The notes below the pieces were generated by a model that was given only the letters and a program-made list of their open reading frames with translations, made no database searches and was not told where the DNA came from. From Phoma sp. XZ068 (taxonomy: Eukaryota > Ascomycota > Dothideomycetes > Pleosporales > Didymellaceae): 64,000 bases of DNA. Position numbers and translations under genes: made by a program. Location of the stretch: NCBI GenBank assembly GCA_004835665.1, contig RBKR01000015.1, positions 1,116,001 through 1,180,000 on the forward strand, written 5' to 3'. Within the stretch, counting starts at the first letter, position 1. The number at the start of each line of letters is the position of its first letter. Below, one piece after another: positions 42,766 to 52,965 of the stretch.

Positions 42766-45194
42766 CTACAGCAAGAGATCCTGATTCCCATCCGCACCAC
42801 CAGGAGTCATGACAAGCGACTGCGGCGCATTCTGATTCACGACCCAGCCGCCGCCCATCCCTGCATGGTCCTCGGCGATGGGCGACCCGCCAAACGTGCT
42901 TTGTCGACCGACGCTGGCAAAGTACATGTCTGCGTCGCTCACGGCGGCGGACATGTTGCCGTTGGTGGGCGAGAGGGAGCCGTTGCCGTTGGATGCTGTG
43001 TCGAGGCGTGAGCGATCTGCTGCGGCGCGCTCGCGGGCGAGTTGAGCGGCTTTGACGGTGGGGAGTTCGTGGCGTTGGAGGGCGGGGGAGTCGACGACTC
43101 TGCGGGGGCGGGCGGTGCGGAAGACTTGGTTTACGGGCTTGAGGTAGACGGTTGCTAGGGTGCCTACGTTGAGGCACATTTCTTCTAGGGTGCCTGGGTC
43201 GAGCTTCTCGGACTCCTCTGCTGTGATGGCGGGCTTCTCGCCCATGACGACCTTCTTTGCTTCCTCGGGTGCGGACGAGAGTAGACGCCAGTACATGTAC
43301 CCTCGGTCTCGCAGATCGGGGTTGTCTGTTTCTTCGGTTGCCCACTTCAAGACCTTGGGAACTAATGCCGAGCCTCTTGTTGGTCGCTGGATGAACAGCT
43401 TCACTGTGGCTGTAAGAAGGGCCAGCTGTACTTCGTGTGTCTCTTCCTGGAAGGAATCGAGGAAGTCCTCGAGAAGGACATCGGAGTCTTCTATGCGGTC
43501 GGCGTACTGTCCAATGACCCAGATCATGGCAGCTTTGGCTTCTGGTTCGTCTAGCGAGTCGAGGTTCTCGCATAATGTCGAGATGATGGACTCGTATTGG
43601 TTGGGGTATTTTCGGAAGATGTTGCGGATGACTACTGTTGCTTCTTGCACGATGTAGGAAACCTTTGTGCTGACGAGAGAGAGAAGCGTGCTGATGCACA
43701 GCTGTGCTGCCGGCGCGATCTTGATGGCCAGTTTTCCGATGGCTCGTACTGACTTGCGCACGAAGTCGACATCAATCTCAGTGGCGTACCTAGGTAAGTC
43801 AGTATATATAACGTTAACACGATTGGTGACCTACTCTGCAAGCTCTGTCAACACCTCTTTGATGTTCTTCTCGGTGGCCAACATGAAGATGAGCTCGAGC
43901 TTGGTGACTTTGACGTAGATGGGGTCGTTGTATTTGCAGAAGAAGACACGGATGTCGTTGCGCAGCACTTCCGGCCGCCGTTGCAGGATGAGCAGGGCAT
44001 TGCGGAGGGCGAGGTACTGGATCTCCGGCCCCTTGGACAGAAGTGTGACGAGCGGCGGCGAAAGCTTATTACACAGCGATGCAATGACCTTTTGATCAGA
44101 GATGTAGTTCATTAGGTAGAGAATGACGCGGATGCATGTAAGCACGACAGCGGAGTTTGAGTGTGACAAGCGTGGTGATATTCGCTCGGCGAGCAGGGCG
44201 GCCTCGGAGGATTCCTGCGGCACGTAGTTCATCATGGCTTCCATGATGTATGTCTGACCCCACTCTGAGCAGTCTGCCAGGATGGAGACAATCTTGGAGG
44301 CGCTCGCATAGTCAATGGTGAGTTTGATGTTCTCGCTTCGCTCCCAAATGTCCATCAGCCCTGCCAGTGCACTGGAGACAACCGTGGGATTCTCGTCTCG
44401 CAGCATGCCGTTCAGCTTGTCGATCAGATCGGACGACTCGACCAGCTGTCGGTCATGGTCGTAGAGCTTGGCGACGCAGAAGGCGGCCGTCTTGCGCACG
44501 TAGGGGTCCGCGTCTCGAAGGAGGGTCTTGAGGTGCGGCACGGTTGCCTCGACGTATTCGCGGACGTGGATGTAGGACATGGTGCGCAGGGCGAGGGCGC
44601 GCACCAGGGGGCTGTTGTCGTGCATGTCTTCCTGGATGATGGGGAGGGCCTTGAGGGCAATGTCTGGTTTTATCCGGGCATAGTTGACGAGGTATAGGAA
44701 GCACCTGCGCAGTGAGCGGGTGTATAGATGCATTCAATAGATAGACGTACATCTTCTTAATCTCCAGACTTGGAATGTGCATGCAGCCGACAATGTCGGG
44801 GAACAGGGCCACCATGTCGTTGTTGCTCATGGTCATGTTGGCGACAATCTTCTTCAGGGCCGTCTTCTTCGCGGAGAAGTTCTTGTCCTTCTTGCCGCCG
44901 CTGTTCAGCTCGAGGCGCAGTTCGGCGACCTTGCCCTGTAGAGTGCGGAGGTATTGTGAGCGCTGGCGTTCAGGAGAGGGAATGGGCATGAACATGATCA
45001 TGGTGGCGGCCATGCACGGCGCAACATGCAGGGCGGGAGGGTGCTGGTGTAGGAGGGTGCTGTGAAGGATGTGCTGGTATACGAAGAGGGCGGGATAGGA
45101 GGAGTGCTAGTGTAGGAAGATGCTGGGTGCTGGGTGTGTACGATGGAAGACATACCCTCGCAAACAGCTTCGCATCTTGGCCGCCCTGGCTCAT
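42766..45194 (-). CDS. apl2: AP-1 adaptor complex beta subunit (beta-adaptin)
   Basis: Four exons: 45194-45156, 44935-44751, 44704-43835 and 43789-42766. Introns are 220, 46 and 45 nt, all phases agree, and the product is 705 residues. It is the large beta subunit of the clathrin adaptor for trans-Golgi/endosome traffic. The first exon encodes only MSQGGQDAKLFAR and continues as GKVAELRLELNSGGKKDKNF, the universal beta-adaptin N-terminus. HEAT-repeat trunk blocks follow: NMTMSNNDMVALFPDIVGCM, IPSLEIKKMCFLYLVNYARI, PLVRALALRTMSYIHVREYV, DPYVRKTAAFCVAKLY, CKYNDPIYVKVTKLELI and KSVRAIGKLAIKI. The end is a low-complexity hinge. No ear domain is present, as is usual for fungal beta subunits. Intron 1 is unusually long and repetitive. 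Confidence 0.95.
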
Positions 45195-45630
45195 GGTGGC
45201 TGGCTCTCACGAATGCGCCCGCTCGGCGGTCCCTCTGTGCATGTGCCTTGCTGTAGCACGACCACGACAGCTCCCCTCTCCCTGCCGCTTTAGCGCCCCT
45301 CTTTGCGCCTTCGATAGCTGTGCGGGGTTCTGATAGGCGCTGTCGGCTGGTCCCTTGCACGCGTGTTGTGTCGTGTGGCCTGGGGGGTTTGGGCGGTGTT
45401 TGGACGGGGGATGCGTCAATTCGGCGTTTGTCAGGGTGAACAGGGCGTTCTGGGATGTTTTGCGGAGGTCGTCGGGGAAGCGCACGTGCATGCCAAGCCG
45501 GGCCGCTTTGGTGGTGGTGACAGCTGCCCACTGCGGACCATGACTGCGGCCAGACATCAACCCGGTCAAGCTGTCCTCGCCCAGCTGCAGCCTCTTAACA
45601 CGACTGCCTCCCCAGCACAACAGCGCCGCC
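45195..45630. promoter_or_regulatory. Bidirectional promoter region, AP-1 beta / EMC4
   Basis: 436 bp separate two start codons that face apart, so both core promoters must lie here. I can identify no defined factor site. Confidence 0.6.
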
Positions 45631-46232
45631 ATGGCATCACCACCACCGCCCCCGCAATGGGTCGTCGACCTCAATTCCGCGCCCGCATCCAAGCCCAAGA
45701 ACCCGTCGCTGCCAGACCCCCCCGGCTACACAGCATCCATGACCCGCAAAGAGCGCGCCCTTTCCGCCAAGAAGACACGCGTGCCGCCCACACCAGAAGA
45801 GATGGACACGCTCAAGATGAAAAAGGCCTGGGAAGTCGCCATCGCCCCCGCAAAGCAGCTGCCTATGAACGCTTTTGGTGGGTCCCCCCAATTGAGAAGG
45901 CACCACTCCACATACTGACTACAACAGGCATGTACATGACCGGCAACTCTCTCCAGATCTTCTCCATCTTCATGGTCTTCACACTGTTCAAGACGCCCGT
46001 CATGGCTGCCCTCGGCATCCAACGCACATTCGCGCCCTTTGAGACGCCCGGAACCGCCAGTCGTCTGCTTGGCGTCAAGATTGTCTACATCCTCACTAAC
46101 CTGCTCATGCTCGCGCTGGGAATCTGGAAAGTAAACGCCATGGGACTGCTGCCGACCACACGCTCAGACTGGCTGGCGTGGGAGGGCGAGAGGACCTGGT
46201 CAGAAAGAGCTGTGCCCAAGGAGTGGTTGTGA
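45631..46232 (+). CDS. emc4: ER membrane protein complex subunit 4 (EMC4)
   Basis: Two exons, 45631-45877 and 45928-46232, with a 50-nt intron having a CTGAC branch site; 183 residues. EMC4 belongs to the conserved complex that inserts tail-anchored and multipass proteins into the ER membrane. The proline-rich cytosolic N-terminus (PPPPPQWVVDLNS) leads to KKAWEVAIAPAKQLPMNAFG. Then come GMYMTGNSLQIFSIFMVFTL and KIVYILTNLLMLALGIWKVN, the two main membrane segments, joined by FKTPVMAALGIQRTFAPFE. The tail is WLAWEGERTWSERAVPKEWL. Length and order match the family. It is divergent from AP-1 beta. Confidence 0.93.
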
Positions 46233-46480
46233 AATGAAATATGACGTAGCATTGCACGGCGTTGGTGGTGGAAGTCAACTGCTTCCTTTCTTTTCCGTTA
46301 GAGGTCGACAGGTGAGAACTTTCACACTGTAAGTGCTTATCCCAGTACCATCGCGGCGAATAAGCTGCGGTGCAAAATAAGACCGAGTTACACAAGAAAC
46401 AAATTACATAATACCCCTACGACCGAGCTCTACCGCATGCCATCTGTCAACCAATCTTTTTTTAGTCCTCAGCCGCCGGT

Positions 46481-46971
46481 TTAAAACAGATGGCCTGGCA
46501 GAGTCTCTGGCTCACCCTTGTACTGGGCCTGCTCCAAAGTCCTTAACCCCAGTCTATCCACAGTTCGTCGCTCACCCTTGCACCTGATGACAATATAACC
46601 CTCAGCTGAAGAAAGCCTGCATGCCGTAAGAAAAGGCTCAACACTGCCTTGGATAAATCTGAGCACATTCGCCACCAAATAGGACGACTCCCATGTCTCG
46701 AGGGTTATGGACTCGGCGAACGGTTCACAACTAACATCTTGCATACACTTGAGTATGCACGCAGGTCACGCAGGGTGTTGACTTGGCAGACCATGGCAAA
46801 GTCTTCTGGATCTAGATTGAGCAACAGTTGTTTGATGTCCTGCAAGGCTGGACGGAGTACCTGGTGGGAAAGCTTGCATTGGACGAAGAACCCTTCGCAT
46901 CGGAGATATAAGCGCTCTGGGTCAGTACAAGCGAGAGTGAGGCAGTTCCAAGAAGACCAGATCATACCCAT
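46481..46971 (-). pseudogene. Frameshifted gene fragment, family unrecognised
   Basis: Two overlapping minus-strand frames look like one protein broken by a one-base shift near 46745. The upstream frame, from ATG 46971, reads GMIWSSWNCLTLACTDPERL, then LSHQVLRPALQDIKQLLLNL and DPEDFAMVCQVNTLRDLRAY. The downstream frame reads ESITLETWESSYLVANVLRF, IQGSVEPFLTACRLSSAEGY and ends LPGHLF. No intron of usable length can bridge them. The composition is protein-like in both parts, and a leucine-rich helical repeat character is visible. It may instead be two short exons with an unseen junction. Confidence 0.35.
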
Positions 46972-47264
46972 TGGCTTTACACCAATTACACACCGCCTGA
47001 TTATCCCGCTCCTACATGTAAGTCGAGTTCCAGCCCGGGATATAGATCGTCAGGTACATGCACCCATTCCGGCTAAACAAGAGTGACATTACCAGACCAA
47101 ACCAAAATAGGCAACTACCATTACAGGTACCTGGTTTACACTTTACAATGAATTGCGGTACCAGACCATACCCTGTCGTGCAGCGTATTCGCCAAACCTA
47201 GACTTAACACCGTTCTAGATCTCCACATGTGCGGATGCCTTCACGAAATATCATGAGCTTGATT

Positions 47265-47271
47265 TATATAA
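47265..47271 (+). promoter_or_regulatory. TATA box of the peroxidase gene
   Basis: TATATAA lies 63 bp before the peroxidase ATG, followed by a pyrimidine/adenine leader; spacing suits a core promoter. Confidence 0.5.
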
Positions 47272-47333
47272 AGCGAGCACTCAGTGCGCGATCAGTTGAC
47301 TCTCAGTTCAATTCTTGCCAGTACTGAGTCACT

Positions 47334-48557
47334 ATGAAGAGCTTTACGTATCTGAGCTATGTTCTCCTTACTCTCATTACGTTCTCTTCTGCCCACCCTG
47401 GCATGGGCGACACCATGGCAGCAGTGCGTCGCGAAGCCAACAAAGTCAAGCGCGCCGAGGCCAAGGTGCTCATTGGTGATCTGAAAACCCTCAAGGATTC
47501 CCAGCTCACACCAATCGGCAAAGATATCAAAGCCATTCTACTCGACCAGCTTGATGCTGAATCCAACACCATCGACACCTCGATCCCCGCCGGCTCTCTG
47601 GGCAGCGCAGCTTGCAAAGCAGACCTGTGCTGCGTCTGGAAATGGATCAGCTACGAGATGACCTCAAAATTCAATGGTACGTCCGGTCGCTGCAACAAAT
47701 TCGCCCGTCAGGCCGTCCGTCTCGGCTTCCACGACGCAGGCGTCTGGTCAAACACCTCCACCTACGGCGGCGCCGACGGTTCCATCCTCCTCAGCGACGA
47801 AATCTCGCGCGCAGACAACAACGGCCTATCCGCCATCGCCGACCAAATGAACGCGTGGTACAAGAAATACTCACCCTACGGCGTCACCATGGCCGACCTC
47901 ATCCAAATGGGCGCCAACATCGCCACCGTCGTCTGCCCCCTCGGCCCACGCATCCGCTCCTTCATCGGCCGCAAAGACAACTCCAAAGCTGGTCCTACTG
48001 GCCTCCTCCCCGGCCACACCGACTCAGCCGACACCTTGCTCAAGCTCTTCGCCGTAAAAACAATCGACGCCCACGACCTCGTCGCCCTCGTCGGCGCCCA
48101 CACCACCTCCCAGCAGCACTTCGTCAACACGGCGCGCGACGGCGACCCGCAAGACTCCACGCCAGGCGTCTGGGACGTGAAATTCTACCCTGAAACGAGC
48201 GGGAGTCCTGCGCCCCGCGTGCTCAAATTCCAATCCGACATCAATCTCAGCAAGGATCCGCGGTCGGCGGGTGAATGGCAGGAGTTCAGCTCCCCGAGCA
48301 ACGGGCAGGACCACTGGAATGAGGACTATGCGAAGGCGTATACACGGTTGTCGCTGCTGGGGGTGAATAATATCAACGATTTGAAGGAGTGTACGAAGGT
48401 GTTGCCGCCGCGGAGGGGCAGCTATGTTGCGGAGGATCAGGTGGTGTTGGATTTGTGGTTGCAGGGGCAGTTTAACCAGTTGAATAATCTGGTTGATGAG
48501 GCGATTATGTTGACGGGGGTGGGGACGGGGGGGAGTGGGACTATTATCACGCCTTGA
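47334..48557 (+). CDS. Secreted class II-type haem peroxidase (AA2 family)
   Basis: 407 residues, no intron. Haem peroxidase using hydrogen peroxide to oxidise phenolic or other substrates outside the cell. Residues 1-20 (MKSFTYLSYVLLTLITFSSA) are a signal peptide. A pro-like segment with KR (residues 40-41) follows. The distal pocket is RQAVRLGFHDAG with His133; the proximal haem ligand is His256 in DLVALVGAHTTSQQ. The calcium-site neighbourhood GGADGSILL is intact. Cysteines at ACKADLCC, GRCNKF, VVCPLG and KECTKV would form the conserved disulphides. It resembles ascomycete relatives of lignin and manganese peroxidases. I cannot confirm a Mn-binding triad or an exposed catalytic Trp, so ligninolytic activity is not claimed. 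Confidence 0.9.
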   Translation: MKSFTYLSYVLLTLITFSSAHPGMGDTMAAVRREANKVKRAEAKVLIGDLKTLKDSQLTPIGKDIKAILLDQLDAESNTIDTSIPAGSLGSAACKADLCCVWKWISYEMTSKFNGTSGRCNKFARQAVRLGFHDAGVWSNTSTYGGADGSILLSDEISRADNNGLSAIADQMNAWYKKYSPYGVTMADLIQMGANIATVVCPLGPRIRSFIGRKDNSKAGPTGLLPGHTDSADTLLKLFAVKTIDAHDLVALVGAHTTSQQHFVNTARDGDPQDSTPGVWDVKFYPETSGSPAPRVLKFQSDINLSKDPRSAGEWQEFSSPSNGQDHWNEDYAKAYTRLSLLGVNNINDLKECTKVLPPRRGSYVAEDQVVLDLWLQGQFNQLNNLVDEAIMLTGVGTGGSGTIITP

Positions 48558-48662
48558 TGGATCTCACTTCGCTGATCATCAGTCAGTCACAGTTACAAAT
48601 ACCATCCAACCAACTAACATATACACCTCTTCAATTCACAAAACTGTTCTCATACTTCCACT

Positions 48663-49579
48663 CTACCGCACAAACGCACCACCACCACTAGCCCCCAACT
48701 GACTCCCCGTCATCCACCCACTCTCAGGCAAACACGCAATCCCCACAATCCCCGCAACCTCCTCCAACGTCCCGGGCCTCCCGCCAATCTCCCCCGCCAA
48801 CCGCAACATCTCGTCGGAATCCACGCCCGGCCGCTCCCTCGCCAGCGGAATCAGCGCATTATACAGCTTCAGCGCCTCGCGCGGCGCCTCGGGCAGTCCA
48901 TTCAACAACCCCGTGTCCATCGGGCCGGGAGCAACGCAATTCACAGTCGCCCGCTCGGCGAGTTCGCGCGCCCAGACGCGTGTCATGGCTTCTATTGCGC
49001 CTTTTGTCCCCGCGTAGGAAGTCTGCTGGATGAGGCCCCATGTTGTCGTTGCGCTGGAGATGTTGACGATGCGGCCGGAGCGGTCGGTGGGGAGGTAGGG
49101 GTATGCTGCTTTGAGTAGGAGGGCAGGGGCGCGTACGTTCAGGTCGAAGGTTTCTTGGAAGAGGGAGATGTCCAAGTCTTGAATGGGCTGGGCGTTGACG
49201 ATTGCGGCGTTGTTGACGAGGATGTCGATTTGGAAGGGGCCGAGTTTGGAGAAGTGGGATTTTGCGGCGTCGATGAGTTGTTGGGGTGCGGATGGGTCGA
49301 GCAGGTCCGCGCGAACGGGGAGTGCGATGATGCTGTGTTCGGCGGAGAGCTTCTTTGCGAGGTCGTGGGCGCGGGCGTCTGAGGAGGATGTTGCGTAGTT
49401 GATTATCACGTTGGCACCGCGCGAGGCGAAGTGTGTTGCTACGGCGGCACCGAAGCCTGACTGGATCAATTCATGTTCATGGTTTGATGACTATGTATAA
49501 ACGTACTGCGTGAGGCGCCAGTGACGATAGCAAGCTTGCCTTCGAACACGCGTGGGGGAGGTGTGCGAGCAGATGGCAT
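48663..49579 (-). CDS. Short-chain dehydrogenase/reductase (SDR)
   Basis: Two exons, 49579-49507 and 49456-48663, with a 50-nt intron that splits the nucleotide-binding motif; 288 residues. It starts MPSARTPPPRVFEGKLAIVT and continues GASRSFGAAVATHFA, the Rossmann TGxxxGxG site with Ser for the middle Gly. NAD(P) and active-site motifs follow: ILVNNAAI, GRIVNISSATTTWG with the catalytic Ser, and the YAGTK pair for Tyr and Lys. CVAPGPMDTGLLNG closes the pocket. The end, SGWMTGSQLGASGGG, matches the 3-oxoacyl-ACP reductase-like classical SDRs. The substrate is unknown. It is convergent with the peroxidase gene (about 105 bp between stops). Confidence 0.9.
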
Positions 49580-50821
49580 TTTGGAAACCTGAAAACAACG
49601 AAAGTCTTGACTGTCTATTTACTTTCTGATACTCAATACCAGTTTATTTACATCCGTCATTCGCGGGGCAGCTCCCGCTTTGTACCCCTCTACTCAAGAT
49701 CGTCCCTCTACCCTGCGGAACCAGCCGCTGGCGGTGTGAAGCTACGGCGCAGTTCGGCTTGGCTTCCACTGCCGCGATGGAAGAGGCGTTTCAAGCGCCA
49801 GCATCATCCAAGAAGTAGCATCGGTTTTGGTTCGGATGTAGTATCTGCACCGTTGAAGTGGATACGCGGTGACGATCGCCATCTGATGTAGTGGGTCGCG
49901 TATAAAATGCCCGAGGAAGCGCCATGAATAAGCACGCCGGTAGAACGTCAATGTAGACAACCACCTACACCGCCAGATAGTCGCGATACCGATTTTTTCA
50001 TCTGCACGACTGAATCAAAAGTTGCTCTGTCAAAGGCTGCGACTGTCAACATGGCTCTGGAAATATTCCTAGCACGCCTCATTGGAAGCCCCACCGTCCG
50101 CGCAAAACTTGATCCACCTCATGACCTAACGTTTCGAGGAGTCCAATCCACGCCAGAATTCGGCCCAAGCCATCGTGCTATACCTGGATATCATATCCAG
50201 CACATCCCAGTATGCGTGTTGTGCTTGATTGCATCCTTGGTACATTCAACATCTTCTAATGCCATGTTGTCGAGAAGAATCTGGCACAAATGCTGCGATG
50301 GATTCCTGCATTGTCCGCCCAAATTTCGATAGCAGTGTCGAAGTTTCGATATTGGTGCCCAAATTTCCAGACCAGTGACGAAATTGAGATCAAAGGAACA
50401 TGCGTACGTGCTACAGGCACCGGAGAAAATGCCGCTGGTCGATCGGTAGTTGCGGCACGTCAAACCTTCAGAGGCAACTGTAGCGTCAGGCCCCGTCCCG
50501 TCCCGTGTGTCAATGTCAAACCCGCTGTAAGTCTCTTGGTCTAGAATTATGCCACAAGTGGCAACCAGGCGTGAAGATCGTGCTGCATTGGGGTGGGGGA
50601 CGTGTTGACGTTCCGTCGTCGTGGGATTGGAAGGATGCAGGGAGAAGGCCGGAGGGGATTGAAATGAGGCGTATGGAAGTTTGGGCGGTGCATTTGGAAT
50701 CGTTCTTTGCCTCCTTGTTCTCCACACATTGCATTTACCGTGCAAAGTCGCCCTTTCTGCTGCGCAGTCGAACTTGATACACCACATTGTCGTTCTCGCA
50801 GTGGAGGAGGAATCGAGAAAC
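49580..50821. other. Intergenic region with one weak small frame
   Basis: It carries the SDR promoter at its left end. A frame at 50051-50332 has a good start context (CAACATGG) and reads MALEIFLARLIGSPTVRAKL, 93 residues, but matches nothing I know and may be chance. Confidence 0.35.
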
Positions 50822-52154
50822 ATGGCGCCCACTTCTTATCCCATGGCTCTAGCGGCCTTGGTGCCACTGCCATTCGACATCATTTTCACCGTGCTGCGCT
50901 TCTGGGTCCGATCGAAGAGGAATGCGTGGGGAGCTGACGACTGGGCGATGCTGGTCAATCTCGTAAGGCCGCCCCATCACAGCATGTATCTGATACTGAC
51001 CTGTTGTCGCAGCCATTCTGGACGGTCAGCACCATAGCCACCATAGCCATGGCATGGAGTGGTATCGGTGCATACGATGCTTCACTTACCGAGTCTCAAC
51101 GCGCCAACTCGCTGATGTGGTTCTACATCTTCCAGGAGCCCTGGTGCTTCACTTTAATTACCATCAAGTGCTCCATCGGCTTTGCACTGATCAGAATCGC
51201 CAACGGCAAGAAGTGGATCGAGTACATGATCTACGCTTGTATGGGATCTTGTATTATCGTCATGGGTGGGACCGGCATGTATCTGTTCTTCCAGTGCGCG
51301 CCCGTGCAGTAAGTGTTCCGAATGCAATAGTCAATTCATCGTTTTAACGCGAAACAGGAAAAACTGGTTCACCACCATGGAAGGCGCGTGTCAAGATCGC
51401 AGCATCCAGACCTCGTTATCCTACGCAGTCGCGGTTGTGTCGATTCTTAGTGATTGGATCTTCGCCATCTTGCCCATCTTCCTGCTCTGGAACGTCCAGC
51501 TTGACTGGCGCGTGAAATGTTCTGTGATCGGCATGCTGGGACTTGGTGTCTTGTAAGCTTTCGATCTCTAACCTTCTTTCTCATGCTAACAGCGATAGTG
51601 CCTCGATAGCTCCAATCGTCCGGCTCAAGTTTCTGATCGGATTGAACGACGAAACCCGCTTTCTGCAAAACCTCGGCGCCATTCTTGCCTGGGCGTCCGC
51701 TGAGATGAACGTCGGTATGTTTGTTGCGAACCTGCCCGCTTGCCGACCTCTTCTTGAGCGCATGATCTCGCAATTTTCATCCTGGACAGGGAGCGCTAGT
51801 CGTTCCTTCGGAGGGGGGAAGAAATCACACGCGCCTGGTCCCTCCAGAACAGGAGTCAATGGCGCGTCAAAACAGTATCTGGAGCTTGATGAACGGCCGG
51901 GCAGTACAACATTGCAGAACTATCTGAAGAACGGCAACAAGGCGAGCAACACGGGAGTGGAGACAAGAATCTATGGCGATCTTGACGGCGACAGCAGCGA
52001 CAGTCTTGACCGAGACGATGGTAGCCAGAAGCACATCGTCAACAAGCAGAGCGTCGACGCGGGATTTCATGTGAGTGTACACAAGGACTTCAAAATGGAG
52101 GTCACTGGAGGCAAGCCGCTGCCGAGGACTCCTGCGCCAGGTGACATAGTTTAG
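50822..52154 (+). CDS. PTH11-like integral membrane protein (fungal rhodopsin-like domain)
   Basis: Four exons, 50822-50962, 51013-51308, 51358-51552 and 51599-52154; introns 46-50 nt, phases agree, 395 residues. The layout is the seven-helix domain widespread in Pezizomycotina, whose founding member is the Magnaporthe surface sensor PTH11. Visible landmarks are VLRFWVRSKRNAWGADDWAM after helix 1, WFYIFQEPWCFTLITIKCSI, FQCAPVQKNW, WIFAILPIFLLWNVQLDWRV, GMLGLGVFASIAPIVRLKFL and WASAEMNVGMFVANLPACRP. A cytosolic Ser/Gly/Asp-rich tail of about 120 residues follows. The last intron could end at either of two nearby AG sites; I chose the one giving VFASIA. No CFEM domain is present. The ligand is unknown. 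Confidence 0.88.
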
Positions 52155-52965
52155 TCCTGCGGTGGAGTATGACCTATATGAGATGATACCCAGATTTAGC
52201 TCAGTTATTAATATTAGACGAGATGGAACTCCATCGTGTACTCTTTGCAATAGCAAACAATCCTTTTTCAGGAGACTTCCGAATTCAGGGAGCGATGCAT
52301 GCGGCTTGGTGTATTGGTTATCGGTGCATGTAACGCGAAAGACTAGGTCAAGCCATTACGCGTAGCTTCCGATCTGCTACGTAGGCGAGGAGGAGAGTGA
52401 GCAGAAGAAAGCATTATCAGTCGATGGTGAGATACGCAAACGATGGAACGAAGTTGCAACGCTGAGAAGAGAGACGTGACAGGAGCTGAGAAGATGCAGC
52501 GCCTTCCCCATTCCGGCTAGCGCTGATCTAAATCCGTCTCAACGCTGGAGCCCCTCCACAGCCACCCACAACAACAGCACGCCGCAACCTAAACATATCA
52601 TAGTCCAATGAAATTCAGCTTTGAACTGTACGGCACAGTAAAGTGTGCGTCTTGTGTAGCTTCATAATCAGGAACGACGCGGAGACCCGAACATTGTGTT
52701 TGCGGCTGAATGCCAGCTAGCCTTGTTGTGCGAAGTATGGCTGTGGCGAGGCTCAGCTTATAACAACGGCGCTCACCCCCCAAATTTTGACCTTGACATC
52801 CGTAAACATACACGCATTCCTCAGACGCCATTTGCACCATACTTAAGCATACTGTGAAGCTTCTCAGATCGCTATACCCAGTGCTATCAGCCTCTCAGCA
52901 ACGTCGGAGTCCTTGACTCTGCACTCACTACTCTCACAAGGACCTCAAATCTCCTACTGCCCGAC
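52155..52965. other. Intergenic region
   Basis: No gene supported; holds the promoter of the phosphoesterase-like gene. Confidence 0.4.

Larger units (their letters stand above)
46233..47333. other. Intergenic region, EMC4 to peroxidase
   Basis: Contains a frameshifted coding-like fragment on the minus strand (46481-46971) and, at the right end, the peroxidase promoter with a TATA box. Confidence 0.5.

Noticed and set aside
42695..43699. A 334-residue minus-strand frame rich in Arg, His and Pro
   Set aside because: It is a shifted reading of the AP-1 beta coding exon, which has clear family motifs in its own frame.
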